DNA from: Aphelocoma coerulescens
Taxonomy: Eukaryota; Chordata; Aves; Passeriformes; Corvidae
NCBI RefSeq assembly: GCF_041296385.1
Contig: NW_027184063.1
Location: forward strand, 930,001-994,000
Length of the DNA stretch: 64,000 nucleotides
Direction of reading: 5' to 3'
The translations under genes and the position numbers were made by a program. Below are positions 12,170 through 22,529 of this stretch, in pieces (position 1 is the first letter of the stretch; every line of letters starts with the position of its first letter). Under the pieces are notes generated by a model. That model saw nothing but the letters and a program-made list of their open reading frames with translations, had not been told where the DNA came from and did no database searches.

Positions 12170-13153
12170 TGATGCCCTGGCTATGCCAGCAGACCTAGTT
12201 TTATCAACTGACTTACCAAAGCTCCCCCAAGTTTTTGAACAGGCAAAATTGAGCCATGCCATGTATCATCAAAATATTCCTGCTCTTATCTGCATGTTCC
12301 ACCTATTGCAGACACAGGTGAAAGCAATTGTGGCCACATGTCCCAACGGCTAGAAGCTACAGCTTCCATCACTGGGCATTGGGGTTAATCCCAGAGGCAT
12401 TAATAGCGGTGAAGTGTGGCAAATGGATGTTACACATTTGCCTGAATTTGGGAGATTAAAATACGTTCATGTTTCTATTGATACCTTCTCTGGTGCTATG
12501 TATGCCTCTGCATATGCTGGTGAAAAAGCTAAGGATGTTGAAAAACATCTTGTCCAAGCTTTCGCTGTGCTTGGTGTACCTGAGGAGATAAAAAATGATA
12601 ATGGACCTGCCAACACCTCTCAGGAGTTTAAAAACTTTCATTGGCAGTGGGGATTTCTGTTACAGGTATTGCTCACTCCTCAGCTGGACAAGGCATTGTT
12701 GAATGTGCCCATCAAACTCTTAAACGAATGCTGCTGCAACAATCAGGGACCACTAAACTCAACTCATCTGTTCTCAGACTTAGCAAAGCACTGTTTACCA
12801 TAAATTTCCTGAAAGGCTCCTTTGAGGATCTGAACCCTCCGATCTGTTGTCATTTCCAGAACACCAGGAGACAGAAGCTGAAGGAAAATCCACAAGTCCT
12901 GATCCAGGACCCAGAGACTCAAAAAATCCAAGGACCATACAAACTTATAACTTGGGGATGTGGATACGCTAGTGTATCCACCCCTCAGGGATTGAGATGG
13001 ATCCCCAGCAAGCGGGTAAAACCCTATGTTACTTCCACAAAGGTCAAGGAGGTCAAAACTGCCTCCTGGAGGAAACGCCGTAAGAAAAATTCTGATTTTG
13101 CACCTTCATTTGAGCCCCTTGCACTGTATTTAGATGTTAATCCCCTAAATTAA
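12170..13153 (+). pseudogene. ERVK pol remnant: RNase H end and integrase, frameshifted
   Basis: The start resembles the RNase H C-terminus and the integrase zinc-binding region. The integrase core follows: first catalytic Asp in WQMDVTH (about 12420), second in KNDNGPA (about 12595), Glu in GQGIVECAH (about 12690). A frameshift near 12640 separates the second Asp from the Glu, so no active enzyme can be made. The C-terminal part keeps a CGYASVST/WIPSKRVKP segment and ends at 13153. Confidence 0.8.
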
Positions 13154-13404
13154 ATTATGCTGTTTTGCACTCACTTTTTGTATTTTATTTTGTAGATCCC
13201 CGTCCTGATACCCCATACCATAGATGTCCCAACTAACCTCCTGAGCTTTCTAACTGGGGGACAAGTTTAAAGACATCTTAGGTAGTGTTGGGTTGTAGGG
13301 ACAGTGGATTTCAACTATGTTTTGCACTGTTGTTTCATTACTGTTCTGTGCACCTTAAGTTACTCAGGGTCACAGGCCAGCTTTAAAGGAAAAAAATGGG
13401 AAAT

Positions 13405-13897
13405 TGTTGCTGCCTGCCCCGGACGTGCAGCACCGCCCTAGGACTGGCCAGACAAGTCCAGATTTGTTTTAACCATGTGCTCTGATTCCCCTTTGTTCTA
13501 AGCATGGGTAAAACTTAAAGTAACACAGACTCCTCCAAAACAGTCTGATTGGCTGGTTATCCCAGGTCCACCCCTAGTTCTCCCCTTTCCCTTCCCCCAA
13601 ATAAAAAGTGAGCTGATCAGGATCTGTCCCCTCTTGTCCTGGCCACCCTTCTGTGAAGAGCTGCCCCTGTCTCTCTCTCGGGATGGGAGGAATAAACAAA
13701 CAGTATTGAGGCACCATTCAAGCTATATTTCTACCTCTTTGCTTCTGCTATTGACATTAGCTTTACAGCTATAACTTGCTGCATTTCAGAGCCATCGAGT
13801 TGCTGGATTGTCCGTGCCGTCTCTCTAGGCAGCTCGGGGCTTTCCAAGGCACAGAACAGTGAGCTGAACAACTGAGCAAGCTGAGAACATCTCCACA
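13405..13897 (+). repeat. 3' LTR of the 11134 ERVK
   Basis: 493 bp, preceded by an A-rich/GGGA polypurine tract at about 13387-13403. Paired with 11134-11625. Confidence 0.85.
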
Positions 13898-14457
13898 CCC
13901 TGGGAAGTCGGGACTGAATCTGGCAGCTGGATGAAGCCCTTGGCCCCAGAGGATGATGAGTGGGACGAGCTGAGTGTTCTGGAGCTGCCCCTGAAAGAAA
14001 ACAAAGAGCAAAACCAGAGAGTTTTTGTGGCAGACGGGCTCCCAGTGCCTGTGCCTCATGAGGCCTGGGTTGAGGGCCGGGCACCGGAGCCATGCAGCCC
14101 AGGGCCGCTCTGTGCCTTGCCCGCGCCCCTGCAAGGCCAAGACCCTTTAGGACACGTGGCTTCTCCTGCCCTTGAGGAGCTGGTGCCAGAGGCAGGGACA
14201 GAGCCCGGTGCGTGCCCTGCACCCCCAGCCCCTCACCTGCCCAGCTGGGAGCCCAGGCCCTCCATGGGCAGCCAGCCGCCCCCAGGAAACATCCCTCCCG
14301 CTTCATGCAGGTGCTGCAGGCGCTGTGGGGGCTGTTCCGGTGTCCCTGCCTGGTGGCACCGCCCGAGGAGTAGCACGGACACAGCACCCACAGCAGCCAT
14401 TGCTCCAGAGCCGCCCTTCCTGCAGGGCTGTGGCACCTACGGGGCTCCCAACGCACG
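13898..14457 (+). pseudogene. Unknown host gene, segment 2
   Basis: After the duplicated CCCTGG the frame of segment 1 continues without a stop at 13904 (EVGTESGSWMKPLAPEDDEW) for about 184 codons to 14457. It is rich in Pro, Glu and Ala. In another frame a short hydrophobic, basic C-terminus (MQVLQALWGLFRCPC, then a stop) is readable at about 14308-14375, so a one- or two-base frameshift near 14285 may have switched the end. The LTR at 14458 cuts the segment, and its target duplication follows at 16009. Confidence 0.55.
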
Positions 14458-16008
14458 TGTAGTGGTTTGGTCCAAAATACTCATTACTGTTTATCTTCTG
14501 TGAGATAAGAATTAGGAGAAATGCAAAGCAGGCACCAAACTTGAATGAATATAAAGACGTTTATTAACAGACCTAAAATAAGAAAAAAAATCATACCACA
14601 CCTTCAGAACAATTCTCCTCCCCCCACCTTCCTCCCTTCTCCCCCAACAATGTAAAAAGACAACCCTTAAGATGTTCAGTCTGTTTACCACTTCCATAAT
14701 AACCTTGTTCAGTCCATTTAGAAAGAGAAGTCTCTTCTTGCTCGTGCTATGAAAACATTATCACAACGAGACAGCCGCCCACTTCCAAATATTGTTCAGT
14801 CCATTTAGGAAGAGGAGTCTCTCTGCTTGCAATGTGAGTCCCTTCCCCCGACTTGCAGCTTTTCCCGCAACTGCTTTCGAGGGTCCACTCTTGAAGGTTT
14901 TTGAGGTACAATTTTAAGGTTGAGCCGTTCAGAAACAAAAGTTCTCTTCACCCATCTCCAGGAGCATTTCATCTCTAAGAACAGAGGCCCTTCTCCTTCC
15001 CAGGGAGCAAAGGGTCTTCCTCATCTTCATCATTAGGACTATCTCTGGGAGCACCTCTAGGAACTGAGGTCTTCTCCTTTTCCATTTGGAGCAAAAGTCC
15101 TCATCGCTTCCATCTCTCCCTGTCCAAACTTCTCATGAAATTACAGCTGCTTCAGCATCTGCCTATCTCAGCGCAGGTGCTTTTGCTTATGAGTTGAACA
15201 CTCCACCCCCCACATATTCATGAAATTACAACGGGATACTCTGATATATCATAGCTTCACAACAGAATTTCAGCTTTAAGCATCTCCTCTTTCTCTTCCC
15301 TCAGGTTTTCAGCTCTTCACAGCAATAAAAGGGTTAATCTCACCTTGACCTTGCAGCTGGAATGTGGCTTATTGCAATGGAGAGGGGGGAGAGCCAAGGT
15401 GCTCCGGCTGCCCACAGCAAGGCTGTGGGGGTGTTCCACGGCTGGAACAGGCCCATGGCTCCAGGATGGCCGTGGCCCGGCCCGGCCTGGGCCCCGGGCC
15501 TGGGCCAGGCCCACTGGCCCTCGCACGGGGCCCACAGCCACCTGTCCCAGCACCGGAAACGAGAGAGAGAGCTGGGAGGGGGTTTGTCTATTCTTAAGTG
15601 TGGATCACAGAGGCGGTCACAATTTTAAGTGGCTTAAAGAATTGTCCATTGTTGCCTCTCAGAGGCGTAGTGACCTGGTTCAGGAACAGCACGACCACCT
15701 CAGGTCTTTCAGACCATCAGCTCACAGACACCAATGTGGTGGACGGCAAATGGTGTTTATTCATGGATTACATAGGGTTAAATAACTTGGGTTTGCCGTG
15801 CCACTTCCTTCTGCTCACGTATTACCTGTAGAGGGGAGGAGTTCTACCTGTCCTGTACAACGCGATATCTTCCGAACGCCTGTCCCTAATCATCTACAGT
15901 CCATATTCAAACTGGCCAGCTGACAGCTTCTATCAGGTCATGGGGGAAGCTGTAAGCACTCCTTTGCGAGAAAATCACTTCCGAGACTATGCTAACTAAC
16001 CCATGACA
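14458..16008 (+). mobile_element. ERVL-type LTR interrupted by a solo LTR
   Basis: It starts TGTAGTGGTTTGG and ends CCCATGACA. Flanks GCACG (14453-14457) and CCACG (16009-16013) give a 5-bp target duplication with one mismatch. Net length without the nested LTR is about 1.3 kb. The same LTR lies inverted at 62610-64000. No internal retroviral genes are attached. Confidence 0.8.
15650..15898 (-). mobile_element. Solo ERVK LTR, 249 bp
   Basis: Perfect 6-bp target duplication GTCCAT (15644-15649, 15899-15904). On the minus strand it starts TGTAGATGATTAGG, has AATAAA at about 15757 and ends GAGAGGCAACA. Inserted inside the ERVL-type LTR. Confidence 0.9.
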
Positions 16009-16340
16009 CCACGGCATCGGGAATCAACGGCAACAGGAACAGGAGCATGGAGAAGAGGGAGATGGCAAAGAGAAGATGAAGAAGACAACAACAAAGACGA
16101 AGACAAAGAAGACAACAAAGACGATGAAGATGATGGAGATGAAGAAGATGAAGACGATGACAAAGACGACAAAGACAAAGAAGAAGAGGAAGAAGAATAA
16201 TTTAAAGCTACATAGAAGTGTAAGTATAGTGATCAGAATAAGAATTTAGCAATGCATAGAAGAGGAGGAATAAGAATTTAAAAATCTATAGAAGAAGAAT
16301 AGTAATAGGAATAAGAATATTAAAATCCATAGGAGAAGGG
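16009..16340 (+). pseudogene. Unknown host locus, segment 3: acidic tail and purine-rich tract
   Basis: Removing the LTR and one target copy brings the segment 2 frame into a run of Asp, Glu and Lys codons (about 16070-16197) that ends in TAA. That gives a joined frame of about 465 codons over three segments. The tail could equally be simple GAA/GAC repeat with a chance open frame. From 16201 to 16340 the plus strand is A/G-rich with no gene. Confidence 0.35.
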
Positions 16341-17264
16341 TGTTGGGGTTTTGGGAGTTCCCCTTCTGGTTTTTTTCCCTCTTGAGGAATTTTCCCTATA
16401 TATGTTGCTGGGGCGACGAATTGCTGGGTACTTGGGGAGGACAAAGGACCTAGCCACTGAGGGTGCGGTCCAAAAGGCTACTCTCTTTCACCTGGGTGTG
16501 TGGGCGGTTGGTGCTGGACGTTCAGAGGGAGAGAGAGGCTGCTGCCATCTCGTCAGCACTGAAGGATTTCTGCTTTTGGCTGCTTTCTTTCTACCAGAGA
16601 AACCCTGGAATTCCCAAACCCGCCTTTCCCTGCCCCTGCTGTTGCTTTGAACCTTTGCTACTCTGTAGCCCCCACACGTCCTGCCTGCCGAGACCTCCCA
16701 GGGTTTCCCACCGCAGCTCCAGAGTTTGATCCATCTCGTCTGCCGCCTGGGATTCGTGCTTGTCCCTTCTGTTCCAGCCTGCTGTTCCCGAGGGTCCGGC
16801 TGGACACTGGGATCGGCTGCCCAGAGGTTTGTGAAGCTTCTTTGTCCCATCCCTCTCCAGGATCCCAGGCCGCCATTGCCGCGTGCTCCCGAGCTCGCTC
16901 CGGAGCGCCCCCTGCAGCCGCGGGGGAACCATTGCACCTGCCCTGCTCACCGGGAGCCGCCAGCGCCCCAGCCGGCTGAGAGCGGAACTGCACCTGAGGG
17001 GAAAGGGCCTGACAGCCGAGAAGGCTGGCACTGGGTTTGTGATTGTTTGCTGTTACTGCCATAGTTATTGTTGTTTGTCTGCCTTGTTATACATATATAT
17101 ATATAATAGTAGAGAACTGTTATTCGTGTTCCTCATACCTTTGCCTGAAAGCCCCTTACTTTCGAAATTATAATAATTCAGAGGGAAGGGGATTGCATTT
17201 TCTTTTCAATTTCAAGGGAAACTCCTGCCTTCCTTGCCAGACACCTGTCTTTCAAACCAAGACA
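16341..17264 (+). mobile_element. Solo ERVL LTR with 5-bp target duplication
   Basis: It starts TGTTGGGGTTTT and ends CAAACCAAGACA, and is a diverged relative of the LTRs of the 27836-35088 provirus. AAGGG lies at 16336-16340 and 17265-17269. It splits the purine-rich tract. Confidence 0.9.
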
Positions 17265-17424
17265 AAGGGGTATAAGTAGAAAAAGAATGTAGAAACACCT
17301 AGAAGAAGAAAAGAAGCAGCAGAATAGTGAGAATAAGGAGAATAAGAAGAATAATTTAGAATTCCATAAATGAAGATAAAATCTAATAAATAAATAAAAT
17401 AGCAAATAATTTCTATTTGTTCCA
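17265..17424. other. Purine-rich tract, continuation
   Basis: Continues the A/G-rich sequence broken by the solo LTR (AGAAGAA, GAATAAG motifs), then becomes AT-rich. No gene. Confidence 0.6.
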
Positions 17425-17839
17425 TGTTTGTGGAACATGGGGTTACATTTGTTGAAATGGTTGAGGCTTATGCTCAGCAGAAGGCCCTGTGGGAAAGGCC
17501 CCACTGCGGGCTGGGCGGTTGGAAGTTGGGTGAGGGGTGAGAGGCAGCTGCGAGTGAGGAGAGAGTCGGTTGAGTGACAATTGGCAGAGGGACTGTGATT
17601 GGCTGGAGGAAGGCGTGCACAGCATATGAGCGGGAAGCTGATTGGCTGATAGGACACGTGGACCGCAGCACGGCAGCTGTGCCAGCCAATGGGTGCCCTT
17701 CTGCTGTTAAGTTCTGTTATGGTTCTTCAGTTTGGTATCAGTTGAGATGAAGGGTATAAAGAGGAGGTGATTTTTGGAAATAAAGGGATCTTCTTGGGAC
17801 GTACAAGGGGGTCTGTTGTCTTTGTTCCCCATTGCTACA
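17425..17839 (+). mobile_element. 5' LTR of a truncated ERVK
   Basis: Begins TGTTTGTGG or, four bases later, TGTGGAACATGG. It has several inverted CCAAT boxes (GATTGGCTG), the TATA-like GGTATAAAGAGG at about 17753, AATAAAGGG at 17780 and ends CCCCATTGCTACA. Its 3' part equals 8033-8178. No primer-binding site follows: the next bases are already gag. Confidence 0.8.
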
Positions 17840-18170
17840 AATGGCTGGCCCAAATTGAGACTGATAAAAGTGGTGAAGGGTGTGCAGTGCTCCAGTAGCA
17901 ACTTCTACTGTGTTTGGAATTGGTTGACCGGGAAGAGATTGTCCCCAGTGTGGAAGAGGGAACATTGGGCTACTGATTGCCGTTCGCGGTACACTGTAAA
18001 AGGGAAAGCTATACAACCAGGAAACTTCTGGTGGGGGGTGAGCCCACGCGCCCCGCAGAATCAAAGAAATGCGAGGCAAAATATTTGGCAAGCGAGCTCC
18101 TGCCTGCAACCACAGGCAGTGCAGGGTTGGACCCGGCCTCCAGAGAGTCAATAACTCTCATGACATCTTC
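17840..18170 (+). pseudogene. ERVK gag nucleocapsid remnant
   Basis: Contains one CCHC zinc knuckle (CPQCG ... HWATDC) broken by a single-base frameshift near 17965. All of gag upstream is deleted, so LTR and nucleocapsid are nearly fused. Betaretrovirus-like. Confidence 0.7.
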
Positions 18171-18580
18171 AGTTCACCAAGTTCCTACTGGAGCGTGGGG
18201 ACCCCTTGGTGATAATATACATGCTTTACTAATAGGGCGTTCCTCTGCCACCAAACTGGGGCTTTTTGTGCTGCCTGGAGTTATTGATTTGGATTATGAG
18301 GGTGAAATACAAATTATGCTATGGACTCCTGTGCCATCCTGCTTTATACCTGCAGGTCAACACATTGTACAACTTATTCCTTTTCCCAACAAAACCCCTA
18401 GCAGTAAGGGTAAACGTGGCACAAGTAAGCCTGGCAGCACAGGTCAGCCACAGGTTTTCTGGACAAGCTCCATTACAACAGGTGAGCCAACCTTGATGTG
18501 CAGTATAGATGGTAAAACATTTAAAGGGCTTGTTGATACTGGAGCTGATGTCTCCATTATTAAAAGCAGTGAAGTCTAAT
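18163..18580 (+). pseudogene. ERVK pro: dUTPase domain and start of protease
   Basis: The first half reads as a retroviral dUTPase-like domain (SSATKLGLFVLPGVIDLDY, then CFIPAGQHIVQL). The second half starts the aspartic protease with the DTGADVS active-site loop (about 18537-18557). A stop ends it about six codons later, so the protease is truncated. A dUTPase upstream of protease is the betaretrovirus arrangement and supports the ERVK call. Confidence 0.8.
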
Positions 18581-18980
18581 AATTGGCCCACAATCAGCCC
18601 ACATCGAGCCTAATTGGGGTGGGAGGAATGCAGCACCCTAGACAAAGCGCTCACCTTCGGCTTGTCCTTGGCCCGGATTGTCCCATTCATTGCCACTATA
18701 CTGTGTACATTATGGGGAAGAGATGTTCTGGGACAACTGGGAACCACCATACAAATAGACTCAACCTCATTGAAAAAGCCTTTTTCACAGGGGCCATGGA
18801 TCAGCCGTTCTGAAATCAAATATTGGACATATGTAAACTCACATGGTGGACTGAGGACCCTGTATGGGTCGGCTGATGGCCCCTATGAAAGGAACGGCTA
18901 CAAAACTTACAACAGCTCATAGAAGAACAATTGTCTTTAGGCCATATTTGTCCATCTCCTTGCCCTTGGAACACCCCTAT
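18581..18980 (+). pseudogene. ERVK protease end and first part of reverse transcriptase
   Basis: Frameshifted remnants continue downstream, ending with an RT N-terminal motif (LSLGHICPSPCPWNTPI, about 18931-18980). The element breaks off at the 3' end of a minus-strand LTR. Confidence 0.6.
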
Positions 18981-19406
18981 TGCAGAGAGAAACAATGGAC
19001 TCTACACGATTCAATGTGAATCAGGCAGAAGCCATTTTATTGATGAACTACTGTCCCTAATATACAATTCTTGCTTTCCCTACATGAGATCATGCATAAT
19101 TATTATTGGTTAAGGCCTATTTTCACACGCTAATTTATGCTTTATGATTGGCTCTTGTATGTGTGTCAAATCATCCGTCACGTATGTCACAACTGTCCTT
19201 CAGTTTGCATTTTCTTATCCTTTGCTTCCTTTGCTTGTTCCTCATTCACATCCTCCCAAATGCTGCTTGTTCCTTTCTCACAACCTCTCCATGGACTTTG
19301 TCCCCTGTGTATGTCCTTAAATCCTTCTGTCTTATGTGCTCTGGTTCTTCTGTTTTATGGCTGGTTCATTATATGTCCATTTTCTAGTAAAAACATGGTT
19401 TCCACA
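18981..19406 (-). mobile_element. 3' LTR of a minus-strand ERV
   Basis: On the minus strand a polypurine tract (AAGGAAAGAAAGGGGGC, 19409-19425) precedes TGTGGAAACC at 19406. The LTR has AATAAAATGG near 19038 and ends TCTGCA at 18981. It belongs with the env remnant 19451-19749 plus 24471-25366. Confidence 0.75.
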
Positions 19407-19450
19407 TTGCCCCCTTTCTTTCCTTGAACCAGCCATATGCTATGCATTGA

Positions 19451-19749
19451 TTACTGCACCATTCTAGAAATATGAGTGATTAAACATGGCAAAACAATTA
19501 AAAACCAAATAAACACACCTCCTATAGTAAGGATTTGTTTGACAACATCTTTCAAACACCCAGTAAGCCCAAATCCTTCCAACCATGTGTCTAGTCCGTG
19601 TCCTGTCATGATCTTTTTCATGTTTTCCTGTATTTCCTTAAGCTTTCTGTGGATGGATACAGAATGATCAGATAAATTCATGCAACACATTCCTTCAAAG
19701 TCCTCACAACCATGTCCCTGTGCTAGCAGCAAAAAGTCAGTAGCAGCCC
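19451..19749 (-). pseudogene. ERV env transmembrane subunit, 3' part
   Basis: Contains the Cys-x6-Cys-Cys motif (CEDFEGMCC) of gamma- and alpharetrovirus-type TM proteins, followed by a heptad-like segment and a hydrophobic membrane anchor (about 19460-19530). The 5' part of the same frame lies at 24471 and beyond, separated by the plus-strand ERVK. Confidence 0.8.
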
Positions 19750-20131
19750 TGTATAGATGCTAAAAGGCTGGCAGAGAAAATTTTCCATCTGCTACATAAT
19801 TCTGTGAAGCTTTTCTCTCATTCTGTGAGAGCCTTCTCTTTCACATGCAGGCTGGATCAAAACAGAGAAAGACAGTTTGGTAAACTTTCCACACCCGCAG
19901 GGCTGTTGTGAGAACATAGTGGAATTGGTTTTGGTTCACTGAAATGGGTGGTTATACTGCTCAGCCACTCACTTTGGTGGGTGGCTAGCCAAGGGGCCAA
20001 TCATGTAATTTCTCTTTTGCGATCCATGCTATAAAAAGATGGGTTTTTGGCATTAAACGGTTGGCTTCGACCATACTTCTCTGACCTGAATTCATGTAGT
20101 TTTTTGCAATCCCTGTGCGCAACAGCGACAT
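19750..20131 (+). repeat. 5' LTR of the 19750 ERVK
   Basis: 382 bp, with GCTATAAAAAGATGG as TATA region (about 20028) and ATTAAACGG as a polyadenylation-like signal. The following primer-binding site could not be matched to a tRNA by eye. Confidence 0.85.
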
Positions 20132-20233
20132 CGGGTGACCCCGCGACTTGTACTGCAACCGCAGCCTCTACGAAGGTACGTGCCAGACCGCAACTGGTCC
20201 CCTCTGGGGCTGTGCGGAACTATGGACTGAGAC

Positions 20234-22200
20234 ATGGGGCATAAATCCTCAAAGGAAAGCACGATACTTTCCGGATTCCAGTCTGTGATACAGACCGCAG
20301 GAGCTAATACAAACGATGCGAATTTTTCGGCTCAAGGGGGGACGCAGCAATGGCCATGCTCGCTGTTATCGGACTCTCTCAGGGAACAGATCTTAGCAGA
20401 TTTGCATGATATTGCAGCGGCTTGATGTACAGCAGGAAGTGTCGCAACAGCTTGCAGCGTCTGGATCCCCACTAGAGCCAGCAGCGGGGTCCACGGAGCT
20501 ACAGGCGGCGCCAGCCATTACGGCCGCGCAGTTGACCGCGGGGTCAGCGGGCGTGCCGCTGGAACCGGGACCCGTCAAACTGCTGGCGTCGGGCTTGTCC
20601 GCAGAGCAACGGGCGGCACTGGCTGTTCCGGCCGCAGATCAGTTTGCGGAGCTGAGTGCGGGGCTGGCGGCTTTGGAGCCCGCGCGAAAACCCGCGCCTG
20701 CCAGGACACCAGCGCCGATCCGACCTGCCACGTTTCAGATACCGCGTGCGGCCGCGGCCGCTGCTGCTTCTGCCTTAGTGGCCACGGAAGCCGCCACCAC
20801 TTCAGCCCCCGTGGCTGCACCCCTCGAGGCCCTGGCAGTTGCTGTTCCAGTCTCCTCTGCTCCACCTTCCACTGCCTTAGCCACTGTTCCAGCCTCTGTG
20901 ACTCCGCCCCCTGCCACTCCAGCTGGTGCCAGAGTCCCAGCCTCCGTGGATACCCCTCCCGCTGGCTCAGACATGGTATGCCAGTCTCCTGGGAGACAGC
21001 ACACCCTCGGACGAGATAAGCTCTGTTGCTATGGAGACGCTTGTCCCACAGCTAGACTCCATGAAGGCGCTCAAGAGACAACAGCATGCAGCGCGGCGAG
21101 CCCGCCGTTGTCCTTGGACCCTCCTGGGTGGTGAAGTGACTGTGTGTCCTATAAATCTGAGACAGTTCTGGGAACAGGTTAAGGGGTGTGTGCATTGCAG
21201 GCCGGGGACTGGGAGTTGCTAGAAAGAATTGGGTTATCAGCTAGGCTAATGGTACTTGACCAACCTGCTACTTTGCCTCAGAATACAAAAAAGGAGCAGC
21301 AAAGCGATGTAACAATGCAGCAAAGTAGTGATGATACAGATGGAATTGTCCAGGCTTTTCCAGTGCAAAAAGCTCTGCCTAACTCTGGTCAGACTGACAA
21401 ACATGAGTGTTTCCCTTGGAAAGTGATTCAGGATTTGCAAATTAAGGCTGCTCAGTATGGATTAAGTTCTCCTGAGCTCATGCAGATTGTAAGAGTGCTG
21501 AATACTGACCTGCTCTCTCCATATGATATTAAGCATTTAGGTCAGATGTTATATGCACTTTCTGAAGCCAATTGGTGAAGGATGGCTGGAAGGCTGTAGC
21601 TGGGAATATGGAATTGCCTCAAACTGATCCCAGGCATCTAGTTCCTGTGGATGCTTTCATGGAACTCAATAATTATTGGGACGCTGATGTTCAGGCTACC
21701 TGGCATCCTCACATTCTGGAACAGATTCAAAAGGTTGGCATGGCAGCTCTCATAAAGAGCTTCGATACAGCTGCTCCTAAGATGAGATATGTAAAAATAT
21801 CTCAGGGGCAGAAAGAGAACTTTTTATCTTTAGTGGAAAAGCTTGCTGCTGCCTTGGAAAAACAGGTTGAAGACGAAACCGTGAGACAGCTGTTATGCAG
21901 ACAGCTAGCAAGAGATAATGTTAATGATGAATGTAGAAGGATCATAGATACTCTGCCTGGAGAACTCACAGTCACACAAAATGGTTGATGCCTGTGCTAA
22001 GGTGGGATCTGGAGAGCATAAATCTGCTTTAGCAGCAGTACCTCTTCAATTAAATTCTGGTGCATCAAAAAAGAGACCTTAGGTTGAGAGCATGCAGAAA
22101 CAGCTTGAATGAAGGAAGAGAAACAAGGAGAACAAGCAAGCTGTTCAATATAAAAGATGTGGTAGGCCAGGTCATTCTTCAGACTACTGCCAGTCTATCT
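20234..22200 (+). pseudogene. ERVK gag with stops and frameshifts
   Basis: It starts with a Met-Gly matrix N-terminus (MGHKSSKEST, 20234) and stops at 20423. A long Ala/Pro-rich middle region (20406-21134) follows in a shifted frame. The capsid N-terminal half is at about 21186-21578 and the C-terminal half at 21572-21988, with the major homology region (ISQGQKENFLSLVEKL, about 21800). One zinc knuckle (RCGRPGHSSDYC, about 22157) marks nucleocapsid. Confidence 0.8.
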
Positions 22201-22383
22201 ACCATGCCAATGGTTGACCTCTGATACATTTAGGGAAATTGCCCAGGAACGTAAAGAGGAGTCAAATATTTCCTCAGGGCATAGCTCCTCTGAGACAGGC
22301 CTACTCAGCCAGCTTAGAGCTGGAACCCAGGGATTGGCTGGCGTGGATGTGCATGCCGTTGCAACAGTGAACTTAGAACATTG

Positions 22384-22485
22384 GAAACAAACAAAAAAAA
22401 ACCCCCAAAAAACAACAAAAAACCAACAAAAAAAACCCCAAACAAACAAAGAATAAAACCAAACCAAACCAAAACAAAAAGGCAG
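22384..22485. repeat. A-rich low-complexity insert
   Basis: About 100 bp of AAAC, AAAAAC and AACC units between the gag remnant and the pol remnant, exactly where protease and RT are missing. Confidence 0.85.
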
Positions 22486-22529
22486 GGGAAGAATCTGAGT
22501 GGCAGGTGCTGGAAGGCCATTAGTCAGGC

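Larger units (their letters stand above)
11134..13897 (+). mobile_element. Defective ERVK provirus with 6-bp target duplication
   Basis: The 5' LTR is 11134-11625 and the 3' LTR 13405-13897, both starting TGTTGCTGCC and ending CTCCACA. They differ at about a dozen sites plus one indel (about 2.4%). CCCTGG flanks both ends (11128-11133, 13898-13903), a 6-bp duplication typical of betaretrovirus-like elements. Internally only the end of RNase H and the integrase survive; gag, protease and most of RT are gone. It sits in the reading frame of the unknown host gene. Confidence 0.9.

Noticed and set aside
16003..16200. Stand-alone acidic protein at 16003-16200
   Set aside because: On its own it is GAA/GAC simple repeat; it is only worth considering as the tail of the broken host gene.
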